Source of the DNA: Tenodera sinensis
Lineage: Eukaryota; Arthropoda; Insecta; Mantodea; Mantidae
Assembly (NCBI GenBank): GCA_030765045.1
Contig: CM060964.1
Coordinates: forward strand, 142,938,564 to 143,002,563
Direction of reading: 5' to 3'
Length of the DNA: 64,000 nt
A model generated the notes under the pieces. That model was not told where the DNA came from. It searched no databases and saw nothing but the letters and a program-made list of their open reading frames with translations. Below are positions 35,893 through 48,430 of the stretch, piece after piece; position 1 is the first letter of the stretch, and the number at the start of each line of letters is the position of its first letter. The position numbers were made by a program, and so were the translations under genes.

Positions 35893-37245
35893 ATATGTTA
35901 TAAGGGCATATTTAAATGATGTTAACTGCTTCACAGAGAGAGTGAAGTCTCTTGGTGTGGCAGATGGTTTTCATTCGAGGATGTCTCGAATATCACACAT
36001 GTTTGTAACCAGAATTTTTTGAAATTACATAATTCACTTTCTCTTTCACTTTTAGTCCTATGCTACCAGGAACCTAACTTAGATCACATATATTTTTTCA
36101 AAGACAGTAGGTGATTCATGCAAGAGATATCCTACAGCTTCCAATGCCGTTATGGCTGTTGGTAAGAAAGAAAAATGGGCAGATATGAAACTAAAATCCT
36201 CTTTTAACCCAGTACCTGACAGAATATTTTGCAGTTTCTATTGATGAAGCATCTTTCGAGTCCAATGAATTAACAACCTCTTCGACTATTTCTATGTGCT
36301 CAGCATAATATAAAACTCCAACGACTCATGTTCCCCATCGAGTTAACACTGGTGCAGGAGGAAGTCGGATATTAGGTGCTGTTGATCTAAACAACCTAAC
36401 TCTTTCAGGAGCTTTAACAAAAATTCTCTTTGTAGTGGACACAAATCTATTTACCAATGGGAAAGAATCACGCATTGTCTCAGAAATGCGATGAAGAGCG
36501 TGTGCCTAACAAGTTATATGAATTAAGTTAGCAAAAATACCTTTTAGAGTTTGTCCTGATTTTACCATATAATGACCTGCATCAGTAACAAATAAAAGTA
36601 ACCGGTCGTATTTGATTCCACATGGCCATAGTAATTTCAAAGAGTCCATCACAAACTGAGTCACAGTTACATTGTCAATGGCCGACAATTCCCACACATT
36701 AAGAAGATAAGCTGTAGACTTTTGTTCATTATTTAAAGCACCCACGATAATATTAACAATAGAACGGCGCTCAGAATCGGGTTTCATCAACAACCACAAA
36801 AACTGATCCGCTAATTGATTTTGTATATTTAACAATACGTTATTGTATCAATGTCCTACATAGATCTTACGCAGTGTACTTTCTTCAGGCACATGTTGTC
36901 GAGTGTACTTGGCAAGAAAGTTTTTAAATGTCGGAGTATTAATTTTGAACAAGGGATTATGAGCAGCTAAAAATGCTGGGCACAAGTCATAGGAAAATTC
37001 AGTAACCCTACTTCTTAAACACTCTACTAGCTGTTTTTGAACGGGTTCTTTGTTTGCGAGTTTTCTTATTAAATCCTCTTTATGTTTTGCTGTGTTTATG
37101 TGCTGAACTATTTGAAATCTTTTCTCACTCCCTATATTTTTCTTACACGCTCCACAAAACAGTACCCTATTATCTGTAGATATTAAGACACCCTAAAACT
37201 CTTTCTGTAAACTAATTAATCTAGCACTCGAAGTTGGTTTTATTT
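35893..37245 (-). pseudogene. hAT transposase pseudogene, copy A (N-terminal and core part)
   Basis: Minus strand: a BED-type finger with VLFCGACKKN and a His pair (QHINTAKH), then LNIQNQLADQFLWLLMKPDS and LLLFVTDAGHYMVK (a conserved acidic core motif). The original ATG (present in copy B at 44219) reads ATA here. Several frame breaks interrupt it. The C-terminal dimerisation region lies beyond the LTR insertion, at 33112-33435. Copy A keeps the second finger cysteine that copy B has lost. Confidence 0.82.
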
Positions 37246-37913
37246 TCGGTATTTGAAGAGCTTTTTGACATTTTATACGCCTAATTTTATTCGGTGGCAA
37301 CCAGTTCACAACACTGTTACGTTTGAAGACCAAGATGCAACTGCTGGTGGGCAAGTGCTGCTCAAAACGTTGACCTGCACTTTATATTTGTTAATATAAA
37401 CCTCTCAGATAACGCACTGATTATTCTCTACGCACAAACATATAATGAAAGGGTAGAAACAGGGGATTCCCTGCATGACAACATGACTCAGCATTAGTTT
37501 TCGCCAACTAACGAATTGCATCATCATGTGCAATACTACCAATATGAAAAATATTGTCCAGATTGAAAAAAAAAATAATAAAAAACCATAAAAATCATTA
37601 AAATATGCAATATAGGGGCTATAATATTGAAATATTCTTGAGTTGCGTCATCATGTGCAATACTACCAATATGAAAAATATTATCCAGATGGAAAAAATA
37701 ATAAAAAACCACAAAAATCATTAAAACATGCAATATAGGGGCTATAATATTGAAATAATATGCATTTATCAAAATCAAGAAAATATGCAGTTATATGCAC
37801 CATAAAATCATGTCCAAATAACTGAGAACTCCATAATTCGTGCACATAACGTAAAAGCATACATTTTTAGCCCATATGAAAAAACATGCAAATGCATGAA
37901 CTTCCTAGCCCTA

Positions 37914-39675
37914 GTAATATCACACTTCCAAAATATTTCAATAAATGGAGTAGGATTGCAGTTGTATATGGATTTAAAAGCTGAGTATAAGTATGCAGAA
38001 ATGGCTGGACTAAAATTTACTGTGACGAGTGGTCTTAGGGATCTTCACTACATATCACATCTTCTATTCTTGCTTATTTGAACTAGGCCATTTCTTGAAA
38101 ACCCTGGTCCAAAGACGCGTGCATGTGCTGACTCGTATTATTAATCCTAAGTTGCTCCCATGTTAATTAAATCTGTTGCAGTACGAATGGTGCCGTGCCA
38201 TCGATCCGTTTGCTTCACTGCAGAGGTCTCGGAATATTTTCGCTGCGATAGTCGACCGCATGTTTAGTACTCCGATATGTAAATGATCACTTTAATTACG
38301 CCATGAGTGAATCAGCTAGATGTCAAGTGCCAGGTTATTTCTCGCCCACTTGTCACATACTGACAAATGTGCATTGAGCACTCCAAAAGTTATGTCACTC
38401 TTTTGTGAAACATCTCTTACCTTATCAGAACCGTTATTTTGTATTAAATTTAACAATGTGATACTAACAATTGCTAAAGCTCAAGAAAGGGCAATTTATA
38501 ATGTGAATGTTATATTCCACACACGGAAATATGCTTAAACAAATGTATGTGCAATTGTTTATAGGTTTGGCCAATTGGGAAGTACTCGATTCTATTTAAT
38601 TTTTTAAAAGACCCGTTTTAAAATGGGACCAATGCCAGCACGTGCACCTAGTTACCAGTTTAAAAGAGGAATTTGTATAACATAATGCAGAAGTTTTTGG
38701 AAGTACTCTCAACAATTACTCCAACAGGATTTAATAAAAAACGTGTGTCAAAAAAACTCGAGTTAGTGAAATTTGCAACACTGACCTTTCTGGTAAGATT
38801 TGTGTGCTTGAGTATGTGTGGAGGATATAAAAACATACAAACTTTCCAGCTTCTTGGTATTATACTTCCTTGTTATTCACAATAAGAGAAATACGCTCTT
38901 AATGACTGCAGGATTGCTTCACTTCCACCATGTATGTAATGCAAACAAACGAAAACTGCAGTGCAAAACTGTAACAACTTACGTACTATACGGGGCAAGC
39001 TGCCATGTAAAGATCCAACTTTTTAAAAAACATATTAAAATTAACACAGCGTCACTGAATTTATTATATAACAACAGCAAAGAAATATAGATCACGATCT
39101 TACCCAGGCAATTTGCTTTCCGAGGCATTCAACTGTTTAAACTAAATCAGAATTAATAAAGCTTTATTGGATATACATATCACAAGTTTGTATAACGTTT
39201 GCTTTTCCCAATCTTAGCCTCTGAAGAGTAATAACTGAAGGGCGTAGGAATGTGTGTTTCCCGTTTGGTTAGGTATGCATGGACTTTGATGTTTACATGC
39301 GTGAACGGAAACAGCTGCAGGAAGGTACAGCCAGATAATGAATCTCATTGCTCCATTCAGGAGTTGTAATATAAGATAGTTATGATTTAAAAACTAAGAC
39401 GAATGTTAACTGCCATTGCCTATGTGTTTAAAGGATGCTTTATACTGAAACTAGATATATGTATGTATCCGTAAATAAGAGAAAGTTCGATGTGTCTCGC
39501 TCAAACTGATGCAAGAGGTGAAAATGGAAAAAAAACTCCTAGTACCATTGTTTTTCTCTCCACTCAAAAGTTAAACAGAGCTGTAAAACCAGATCTTTGG
39601 CAGAACCTTTTGGAATTTTTGTGTCACATGTCATCTTATCCTTGGGGTTCTTTGTTATTGTATTAAATAACTGTA
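37914..39675. other. No gene recognised
   Basis: AT-rich. Frames at 38320-38538, 38673-38885 and 38818-39090 show no family motif that I trust. Confidence 0.5.
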
Positions 39676-40079
39676 TTATTTGCGTTCCTTTGGACGTTTC
39701 CAATCCCGATTGTTCTGTTTTATAGCATCTGACACGACTGAAAAGTTCATGGTTATGAACTGTAAATTATCAAACAGTTGGCGAGTTAGTGGTGATATTG
39801 CATTTGCAATAGCAGATGTATCTCCGTCATGTAAAGCATTAGTGACGTTATAATCGTATTGTAATGTGTTGCATAATAACTGCCAGCTTCTAACCAGGCA
39901 CCCCATCTGTTACGTGCTGGCTTTGGTGGGGGAGGAATTTCTGGTGTCCTTTCTCTAAATGTTGCAATTTGCAAAGGGGCTTTAACAAATATTTTCTTAA
40001 CAGTAGACATATGCAGATTTATCCACATTATTGAATTACGCGCGGATATGTTCAGCCATTCTGGCAGGTCCATGGGCAA
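39676..40079 (-). pseudogene. hAT transposase core fragment
   Basis: VKKIFVKAPLQIATFRERTP and NRWGAWLEAGSYYATHYN align with the core of copy B (TKRIFVKAPERVKLFRSTAP, TRWGTWVDAVLYYAEHIE). It is a separate, more diverged hAT relative, truncated on both sides and frameshifted. Confidence 0.72.
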
Positions 40080-40199
40080 GAGAGGTTATCAGTGGCGTAG
40101 CCTATCAGACTTGGGTATGCAACCCAAGGAATGTTGTAAAATTCGTTGGAATATGAGCCAACCTGAACTGAATTGCCCTTCGGATTTTTCATCTTTTAT

Positions 40200-40680
40200 C
40201 ATTCTCTGAAAGAAATGTTCGAAAGTACAGAGAGCATGATTCAAAATAATCTGCTTATCTGTCAGAACTTACATCCGTAAAGCAAACAAATCTCTCTTCA
40301 ATATTTCCGCCAACATTAATGTAAAGAACGGTACAGAGTTGTTCATCACTACTGATGTTAGGAGTTTCATCTAATATTAATCAAACAAAGAGGGCATCAG
40401 GAATTTCTTTCTTAATTCCACGTGTCGTGATCGCACTCACACTTAAAATTAAGTGATCCTAAATATTAGGTGAAGTTACACGAGAAACAATCGATTTTTC
40501 CGAATGCGCTTTCAGAGAGGCGTCACACATTCCCAATTCATTTAAATTTTCAATATAATTGCCTCTGTTTGAAGATCCTTCATTCTCGTTGTGACCATTA
40601 AAAGCAAGTGCCTGTTTCCCTAGAAAACATACAGGCCGTACAAAATGCGAAAGTAAAGATCTGTCCTTTTTCACTTCTTA
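40200..40680 (-). pseudogene. DUF4371-type hAT transposase fragment
   Basis: Minus strand: LLSHFVRPVCFLGKQALAFN and SSNRGNYIENLNEL are the hallmark of the DUF4371 segment of TTF/zinc-finger hAT proteins. After a break, ILDETPNISSDEQLCTVLYI and ERFVCFTDVSSD follow, the acidic core of the same domain. Weak upstream similarity extends to about 40950. Stops at several points. Family differs from copies A and B. Confidence 0.75.
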
Positions 40681-41265
40681 TTATGCTGTTCAACAGAGAG
40701 CTCACATTAATTATTCAATGAAAATCCTGTTCCTGGATTTATTCGAAACATTTTTAGTTGTTTTTCGCATATTATGTAATTACAAGAACGGTTGTATTTT
40801 TTGCTCCCTTATAAATGTTATTCAAATCTTCATAACCGCTGTAATTCCAACTCTATTTTCTTTTGAAAAAAGATGAGCAAAACATTTGTTTTAAGCATTA
40901 CGACACAGCTAGAATTCATTTTCATAAACATTGGTGTTGTAAAGCCTCATATTTTCTAATGTCCTTCGTGGAACAGAGTGCGGGCTTTGGAGGATCTGCT
41001 GTAATTGCATATTGCTTTTTAGAGAAAGATTAAAGTTTGGAAGCTTGTTACTTCGAGTTTGTCAATCACACAACAGTTTATTTCTATTTTCGTTGCAACA
41101 ACGTCACGGAAACGAAGTTTTGTTTACTATTTAGCTCTGATTCATTTGGTGATTTCTCGGGTGTACATTGCCTGTGTGCATACCTTTGTCCCAGAATCAA
41201 CATCGTATGAGGTGTGACTGGTAGCGTCATCCTGTTGGGAACATAATTGCTCAATGTTCACATCA
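40681..41265. other. Decayed upstream part of the DUF4371 element; otherwise nothing
   Basis: Minus-strand pieces of a possible N-terminal finger region can be guessed up to 40950, but every frame is closed. Nothing else recognised. Confidence 0.4.
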
Positions 41266-41981
41266 TTAAGTGAAGGCCATAACATGTTTGAAGCATATTC
41301 GGTAGCGTTGTACCTTCACTGTCCTAACACTTCCATTCTCATCTTTAAAAAGGTAAGCCCCGAAGAACCTACCAACCCAAAATCCACAACACAAAGTTGC
41401 CCTTTCCGGATAAATCACCTTTGAATGGGTTAAGAAGGATTTTCTGTCCACCAGATGTGGCTATTCTGTTTGTTAACGTACCCGTATAAATGAAAATGTC
41501 CCTCGTCAGAAAAGATTATTTTCTTTGCAAAATTTTATTGTCGCCTATGATGTCTCCCCAAAATCTGTTCAACAACTTGTCTTCGTTGCAAATGGTTCGT
41601 TGGTTTCAGATGTTGAGTTAACTGAATTTTGTAGGCATGCATGTGAAGATACTTTGTGAGAATTCGCCGGAGGTAGCTGTTCACAATGTCCAACTGTTGT
41701 GAAGACGAAGAATTGACATTTGTGGACTTACAGTAACATTATCGCGCACAATTGCAATGTTCTCATAAGACCGGCTGGAACGAGAGCGTACTGCAGTTTT
41801 GATGTCTGCAATCGAACCTGTTCTCTCAAATTTTGTCATTAGCCTACGAACTGTTGACTCATTAAGTGGAATATGACGACCGAGAGCCGTATGAAGCTTC
41901 CGCACAGTTTCTGCATAACATTCATAGGAAATGTAATGTTTTCACAATCAGTATTTGTTGTTCCGTTGTAAAGCGTTCCAT
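41266..41981 (-). pseudogene. Mariner-like transposase pseudogene, C-terminus missing
   Basis: ATG at 41981 (MERFTTEQQILIVKT), then after a frame break AETVRKLHTALGRHIPLNES and RRLMTKFERTGSIAD, an insect mariner-like helix-turn-helix region with linker. After a gap: SLTHSKVIYPERATLCCGFW and VGRFFGAYLFKDENG, the strand region between the first and second catalytic acids. The remainder is gone. At least two frameshifts. Confidence 0.78.
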
Positions 41982-42523
41982 AATAATTAACTGCAAGAAA
42001 TACTGATTATAAAACACGTAAAAATGCTCCCATGACAGCAATAAAACAACAACAGCAATTAAAAACTGACGTTCTTAATGGTCAACCTTATACTGCCATC
42101 CTCCTGTAGTGCGTATTCGATGTTTCAACTGTCCTTCTGACGTAAGTTCATATTCAATGCCGAGATAACTTGTATCATGCGCATTGGCACATTCCTCCGC
42201 CCGTTAGTAACAACACATTGATTTATGTGATATATCAGGTCTTCAGACTTGCTTGGTCTTTACCACCAGTCAGTTTAAGCAAATGACGTCATTTTAGCTC
42301 AGCAAGTCTCTTGTCTCAAAGAGGAGATGCAGAAGTGAACTTCGGACTGCATGCGTTTCCGACTTCGTAAACAGGTTGGTGTCCTGCAGTGGTGTAAAAC
42401 TGCTCTTCACTGGGACATTTGATGCGTTCTTTGGACGTGAGGTAGAGGTCACCGCCGATCACAGAATTTACATGGTTGAATGCTGCTTGCGGAAGGATGC
42501 GAGGGAGAATCTATCGCCATGAT
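41982..42523. other. No gene recognised
   Basis: Unique-looking sequence between the mariner remnant and hAT copy B; no supported feature. Confidence 0.55.
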
Positions 42524-44893
42524 TAGGGCTCGGAAGCTCATGCCCTAAAAACACTGAAATATGCATGCAAATATGCTCTGAAAAACTTGAAAATATGCCA
42601 AGAAATATACACTATTTAATTAAAACAATGTCCGTTTACAGTAGACAAGACGAGTTAGTATAAATAATAAATAAAGCTACCTTATTCCTTAGAGGTTGAA
42701 GCAGAAGTGGTCCCGCTGCTAGTATTAACTGCTAAATTGCAGTTCACAACCAACACTTTGCACAAATTTTCAACTGTAAAACATTGTCTGTTGTCTCGCA
42801 AAAGACTTTTGTAACGTGAAAAGCTTCTCTCTACGTCACACGATGTTATCAGGGCATATTTAAATGATGTTAATTGCTTCACAGAGAGAGAGAGAGAGAG
42901 AGAGTCAAGTCTCTTGATGTGACAGATGGTTTTCTTTCGAGGATGTCTCGAATATCGCACATCTGTTTAAAACCAGAATTTTTTTGAAATTACATAATTC
43001 ACTCTCTCTTTCACTTTTTGTCCTATACTACCAGGAACCGAACTTAAATTACATATTGTTTTTTCAAAGACAGTAAGTGATTCATGCAAAGGAGATCCTA
43101 CAGCTTCCAATGCCGTTATGGCTGTTGCTAAGAAAGAAAGATGGGCACATACGAAACTAAGATCCCCTATTAACCCAATGCCTGACAAAATAGTTTGCAA
43201 TTTCTATTGATGAAGCATCTTTCGAGTCCAATGAATTAACAACCTCTTCGACTATTTCTATGTGCTCAGCATAATATAAAACTGCATCGACCCATGTTCC
43301 CCATCGAGTTAACACTGGTGCAAGAGGAAGTCGGATATTAGGTGCTGTTGATCTAAACAACTTAACTCTTTCAGGAGCTTTAACAAAAATTCTCTTTGTA
43401 GTGGACACAAATCTATTTACCAATGGGAAAGAATCACGCATTGTCTCAGAAATGCGATGAAGAGCGTGTGCCAAACAAGTTATATGAATTAAGTTAGCAA
43501 AAATACCTTTTAGAGTTTGTCCTAATTTTACCATATAAGGACCGGCATCAGTAACAAATAGAAGTAACCGGTCGTATTTGATTCCACATGGCCATAGTAA
43601 TTTCAAAGAGTCCATCACAAACTGGGTCACAGTTACATTGCCAGTGGCCGGCAATTCGCTCACATTAAGAAGATAAGGTGTAGACTTTTGTTCATTATTT
43701 AAAGCACCCACGATAACATTAACAATAGAACGGCGCTCAGAATCGGGTTTCATCAACAACCACAAAAACTGATCCACTAATTGACTTTGTATATTTAACA
43801 ATACGTTATTGTAAGAATGGCCGACCTAAGTCTTACGCAGTGTACTTTCTTCAGGCACATGTTGTCGAGTGTACTTGGCAAGAAAATGTTTAAATGCCGG
43901 TTTATTGATTTTGAACAAGGGAACATCAGCAGCTAAAAACGCTTGGCACAAGTCATAGGAAAATTCAGTAACCCTACTTCCTAAACACTCTACTAGCTGT
44001 TTTTGAACGGGTTCTTTGTTTGCGAGTTTTCTGATTAAATTCTCTTTATGTTTTGCTGTGTTTATGTGCTGAACTATTTGAAATCTTTTCTCACTCCCTA
44101 CATTTTTCTCATACGCTCCACAAAACAGTACCCTATTTATCTGTAGATATTAAATCACCCGAAAACTCTTTCTGTATATGAATTAATCTAGCACTCGAAG
44201 TTGGTTTTATTTTCGGCATTTCGGCTCTTTAACATTTTATACGCCTAATTTAATTTGGTGGGAACCAGTTCACAACGCTGTTACGTTTGAAGACCACGAC
44301 ACAACTACTGGTGGGCAGGCAAGCGATGCTGTAATCGTGCTGCTCAAAACGTTGACTTGCACTTTATCTTTGTTAATATAAACCTCTCAGGTAACGCACT
44401 GATCATTCTCTACGCACATACATATAATGAAAGGATGGAAACAGGGGATTCACTGCTTGACAACATGAGTCAGCGTTAGTTCTCGCCACCTCGCGAGTTG
44501 CATCATGTGTAATACTACCAATATGAAAAACATTATACAGATGGAAAAAATAATAAAAAACCATAAATGTCATTAAAATATGCAATATAGGGGCTATAAT
44601 ATTGAAATCTTCATGAGTCGCATCATCATGTGCAATACTACCAATATGAAAAATATTATCCAGATGGAAAAAAAAAAACAATAAAACGCCATAAAAATCA
44701 TTAAAATATGCAATATAGGGGCTTTAATATTGAAAAATTATGTATTTATCAGAATCAAGAAAATATGTACTTATATGCACTATAAAATCGTGTCCAAACA
44801 ACTGAAAATTCCATAATTCGTGCACATAATGTAAAAGCATACATTTTTAACCCCTATGAAAAAACATGTTAATGCATGAACTCCCTAGCCCTA
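42524..44893 (-). mobile_element. hAT element copy B, 2370 bp
   Basis: Ends TAGGGCTCGGAAGCTCATGC at 42524 and TAGGGCTAGGGAGTTCATGC read from 44893. Flanks GCCATGAT (42516-42523) and GTCATGAT (44894-44901) match at 7 of 8. Carries an almost full-length but broken transposase, plus a (GA)n run at about 42885-42904 inside the coding region. Same orientation as copy A, about 9 kb away. Confidence 0.92.
42682..44219 (-). pseudogene. hAT transposase pseudogene, copy B (near full length)
   Basis: ATG at 44219 (MPKIKPTSSARLIHIQKEFS), then a frameshift after ISTDK. A BED-like finger follows, where CGAY replaces the CxxC seen in copy A, then QHINTAKH. The core frame 43801-43157 holds LLLFVTDAGPYMVK, ITCLAHALHRISE, RIFVKAPERVKLF and TRWGTWVDAVLYYAEH. 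After another frameshift comes the C-terminal dimerisation domain, ITSCDVERSFSRYKSLL, then VVNCNLAVNT, ending at 42682. About 510 codons if read through, a little short but in the hAT range. Four or more lesions, so inactive. Confidence 0.88.
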
Positions 44894-45993
44894 GTCATGA
44901 TACTGACCATTGTGTGAATTATTTTCTCCGTTCTTGCCTAGAATTGTATCAAGTTCCTAGAGAAAACACGATAAAAATATCCAATGATTACACATATTTA
45001 AGGTTACCAATCTGACATTCTTAAATGTTTATATATTCCTACGATACTCCAGCTGTTTTGTATAATACCGTTATTTTGCTCTTGCGTGTTGTTTTCTTAA
45101 TTTATTCTGTGTCAGTTTACATTTACTGCTGTAGAGAGTATGGACAAGCCTGTTTGTAATGGAAAATTTATGTCATTAAAGCCCAGCGAGACACTACATG
45201 CTGTAAAAACCTTCCAATTATTTAGCTTACCTATCACTGCATGCTGAGATTTCGGGTTTACGAGACGCGTGCGAAAGAAGCTCCAAGTGTAAATACTGGA
45301 AAGACAGTCCCATTTTATTAAGGTGGCTTCGAAACTGTTGAGATCCACCCTTTCCACTCATCTTTCGCTATTCCTCTGCCAGAGGCATTGGTGATAAACC
45401 CGGTTTGAAGTACTGACGTCATGAGCAGACGATTGACTGGCGCAAAGGGCCATATAAATCTGCGTATCAGGTATATCTTTTATTTAAATGTCAGTTGATG
45501 TGCGGCTCAAACAAGCGTAAAGTCCTATATACTCGTTGATTTAAAACAAGTATATCAAAGTAATTAGTTTCTTACTGAATACAACAGTATTGCATGCACA
45601 AATTACACTTTCCCTTTATTCCACGAATATTAACTTTTCTTCATTCAGGTAATCTAAAAGCATTCGAGATACAATTTCTCCCAGTGTAGGTTTGTGCTAT
45701 ATAAAAGTGATTTATCAATTACACATTTTATCTAACGGGAGGGAAAATAGCAGTAGAGTCCGCCTCATGCATATTGGAATCTGTCTTTTTTCTACCGACT
45801 CCTTTTTCTTCTTAACCTTCCTTGTAGCCCTATAACAAAAATTTAAAGTAATCGTAGATGTGTGATATAAATTAACACATACACTTGAAATAAGTATATT
45901 TTTTAGGCAGATCTCCTCATTCCATCTTAATGCTCCTTTATATGAAAACAAGAAACAAAAACGTTGTATTAATAAGTTTCTTATTAGAACGTA
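44894..45993. other. No gene recognised
   Basis: AT-rich; the 81-codon frame at 45112-45357 (minus) and others have no recognisable motif. Confidence 0.55.
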
Positions 45994-46850
45994 AAGGGTG
46001 ATCCAAAAGACTCCGAACCGGCTGTGCTGTATTTTGCCTGTACGCGTCCTCGGCGCTTGTCGCTGTTCCAGAACAGGCATGTCAAACATCACTCCCAGGG
46101 TGTGTAGAGAGGAGTCCACCCCTCCTTAACTGCAGTAGCACGCGCTAGTAGAACCGGTTTTCGTTTTGTTTTTCTCGTTCTCTGATTTGAAGGGAGGGAA
46201 AATAGGGGAATATTTTCACACTTGGCGAGTGCTGTTTGACATGCCTGTTCTAGAACAGCGCGGATGAAACCATTCATTTTTAAAACTACTTTTAAAGGCT
46301 TTACTTACCAATGTTATTAAAGGAGATGCTGAAACTGGCCGTCGTCCGTCGTTGTCCATACATTTTTGGCATTTCTTTAGGAAACTATCCATCACTCGCC
46401 GTAGTTCACGTGTAGAAATGCTGGCAATTTCCTGGTGAATATTTTGTTTTCATTCTTCTAGGGTGCGTGGGTGTGTCTTGTACACTATATGCTTTAAGTT
46501 ACTCAAGAGATAGAAATCGCAGATCACCTGGAAATCTTTCTGCAAATCGCACTTTCACTTGGCGGGCTGACTGAGTTAACATATACGAATCATAAATAAA
46601 TACATACTGTGCAGTAGAAAACAGATTCTGAGCCATAATACACTTTGTGACTAAGTACAAGATAAAATAATAAAGCACACTGGTATTAAGTAAATCACAC
46701 ATTGTTACGTCAGCTCAATACTGCACTTTCAGAGCAGAGAAAAACAAGTCAACCGTATGACCCTGTGTACAGCAGCTGCGTTATCGTGTTTCTGTATGTG
46801 CAGTGGAAGAACACCGCTTAGCGGTTCGAATGTTTTTGGGCCTCCCTGTG
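45994..46850 (-). mobile_element. Internally deleted mariner-like element
   Basis: Inverted ends: AAGGGTGATCCAAAAGACTC at 45994 against CACAGGGAGGCCCAAAAACA read from 46850, both continuing to CGAACCG; roughly 20 of 26 positions match. TA flanks both ends (45992-45993, 46851-46852), the mariner target. Minus strand: N-terminus FSTAQYVFIYDSYMLTQSAR, then FAERFPGD, joined directly to C-terminal NLKHIVYKTHPRTLEE, then IASISTRELRRVMDSF. The catalytic core is missing, making a MITE-like derivative. A separate palindromic MITE is inserted at 46061-46260. Confidence 0.82.
46061..46260. mobile_element. 200-bp MITE with about 36-bp terminal inverted repeats
   Basis: CGCTGTTCCAGAACAGGCAT at 46061 against CGCTGTTCTAGAACAGGCAT read from 46260, continuing GTCAAACAKCACTC; about three mismatches over 36 bp. 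The interior has no transposase. No clear target duplication, so the superfamily is unknown. Confidence 0.82.
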
Positions 46851-46852
46851 TA

Positions 46853-47889
46853 TTCATTTCGTTGCTTTACAAGGTTCTGATTGTACCCTTAATGCCTGCT
46901 CTGGATCTGGGGCCGGTTTTGTCATTCGGTTTTTGGAAAATAATTTTTCCTAATTAAATATTCATTAATAATATTAGAACAATATGTATATAGTAATTTT
47001 AATGTTATTGCTTACTCTTCCGCCACTTTTAGACATCATAATTGACATTGCATAAGTAAAATAAGGATATAAGAGATGATCATAGTGTAATGGGTTAATA
47101 TACAATGTCCTATGCCTGTAACTATTACAATATGTACTTGGAATGATGCGCCATTACACTCAGCAGTGGAGTCGGCTATTTAAAAATCAGACAGACATTC
47201 CTTCTACACAGGATCTTTCCTGAAAGAAGAAAATTTGCGTATTACATTTTTTTTTACCCAACAAGCCTAAGTAACACTGAGAAGAGAATATAATACTTTG
47301 TTACTTACAATTTCTCTCTTTGATAAATCTCAGAATTCTCCGTGCATTAAGCCAATGAAGATGTCTGATAGTGATACGATGGTTTGGTACATACAATTAA
47401 GTGTATGAGTAGGCGTAATGCAACTAATTAAGTGTATGTCGCCATTACAGCTCTCCGTGCGCTAATACATGTGGTGCAGTGATTCCCCTCCACATACCAC
47501 TCCAAAAATCACCCCGTTGAGGCAACGCAAGCCTGTCCAAGTGCACCAAAATAACTCACCTTAGTAACAAACGTTAGGAGCTAACTCTTATATACATAGC
47601 ATCCATCTGCATGTTTCAACGCGTTAATAACGTCACGATCGCAAGTGGTAATAACAATCCATACATCTCTCACGATGTAAGCCTGTTTAACCTGATGTCT
47701 TAAGATCCAAAGGCAACAGATATGGACAACCTATCACAATTCCTTGCGGTGACGGTCATTTTACTTTTAAAAATTTCAAACTGTGGTGGGCATTACTGTC
47801 AAGATATTTGTATAGTGAAATGTAATGAAATAAATGCCTGCATGGGCGAACCAAGGAAGAGGCTGAAGGGCTTATAGCCCCTAATTAGT
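46853..47889. other. No gene recognised
   Basis: AT-rich sequence; no supported feature. Confidence 0.6.
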
Positions 47890-48430
47890 AGTGGTGTTGA
47901 TGGTGGTAATACTGCTCTGCTGGTGGTGATGGTAGTAGTATAGTTGGTGATATGTAGTACTGGTGTTAATAAAGGTAGCAGTGGTGGTAGCGGTAGCAGT
48001 GGTGGTAATGATAGTATTAGTAGTGACGGCGCCGGTGGTAGCGGTTGTAGTAGTAGCAGTATTATAAGTAGGTCATACTATTAGTAGTGCTGTGGTGGTA
48101 GTGGGTGTAATAGTAACAGTAGCAGCGGCAGCAGTAGTAGTGGCAGGGTCATGGTTGAGGTGTTAGTAGTATTGCTGGTGATAGCGGTAATGCTGGTGGT
48201 GAGGATAGTGTGGTAGTGGATGTGGTGGTAGTGGTGTTCCCAGTAATGATAGGGGTGGTGGCCACCACCGCCGCCGACGCCGCCGACGCCACCACCACTT
48301 TTAACACCAATATTACTCTGTTAGCAAGACTACCACTACCACCAGCATTACTGCTATCATTAACTACATCTACCTCTTATAAAAATACTAGAGCGCTTGT
48401 AGTATGTAGTACTTGCTACTAAACTACTAT
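47890..48430. repeat. Degenerate GGT/GTA trinucleotide tract with strand switch
   Basis: Impure GGT, GTA and GCA units run 47890-48258. At about 48260 the sequence flips to ACC, GCC and TAC units to about 48430, so the G-rich strand changes sides. The 70-codon frame at 48210-48422 is a by-product. Confidence 0.85.

Larger units (their letters stand above)
33112..37913 (-). mobile_element. hAT element copy A, split by an LTR retrotransposon
   Basis: Ends TAGGGCTCGGAAGTTCATGC at 33112 and its counterpart TAGGGCTAGGAAGTTCATGC read from 37913. The 8-bp flanks GTAATCTC (33104-33111) and GTAATATC (37914-37921) match at 7 of 8, as expected for a hAT target duplication. Without the insert it is about 2.34 kb, close to copy B (42524-44893). 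An approximately 124-bp tandem duplication near the 37.9-kb end (37523-37770) is shared with copy B, so it predates their separation. Confidence 0.9.
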
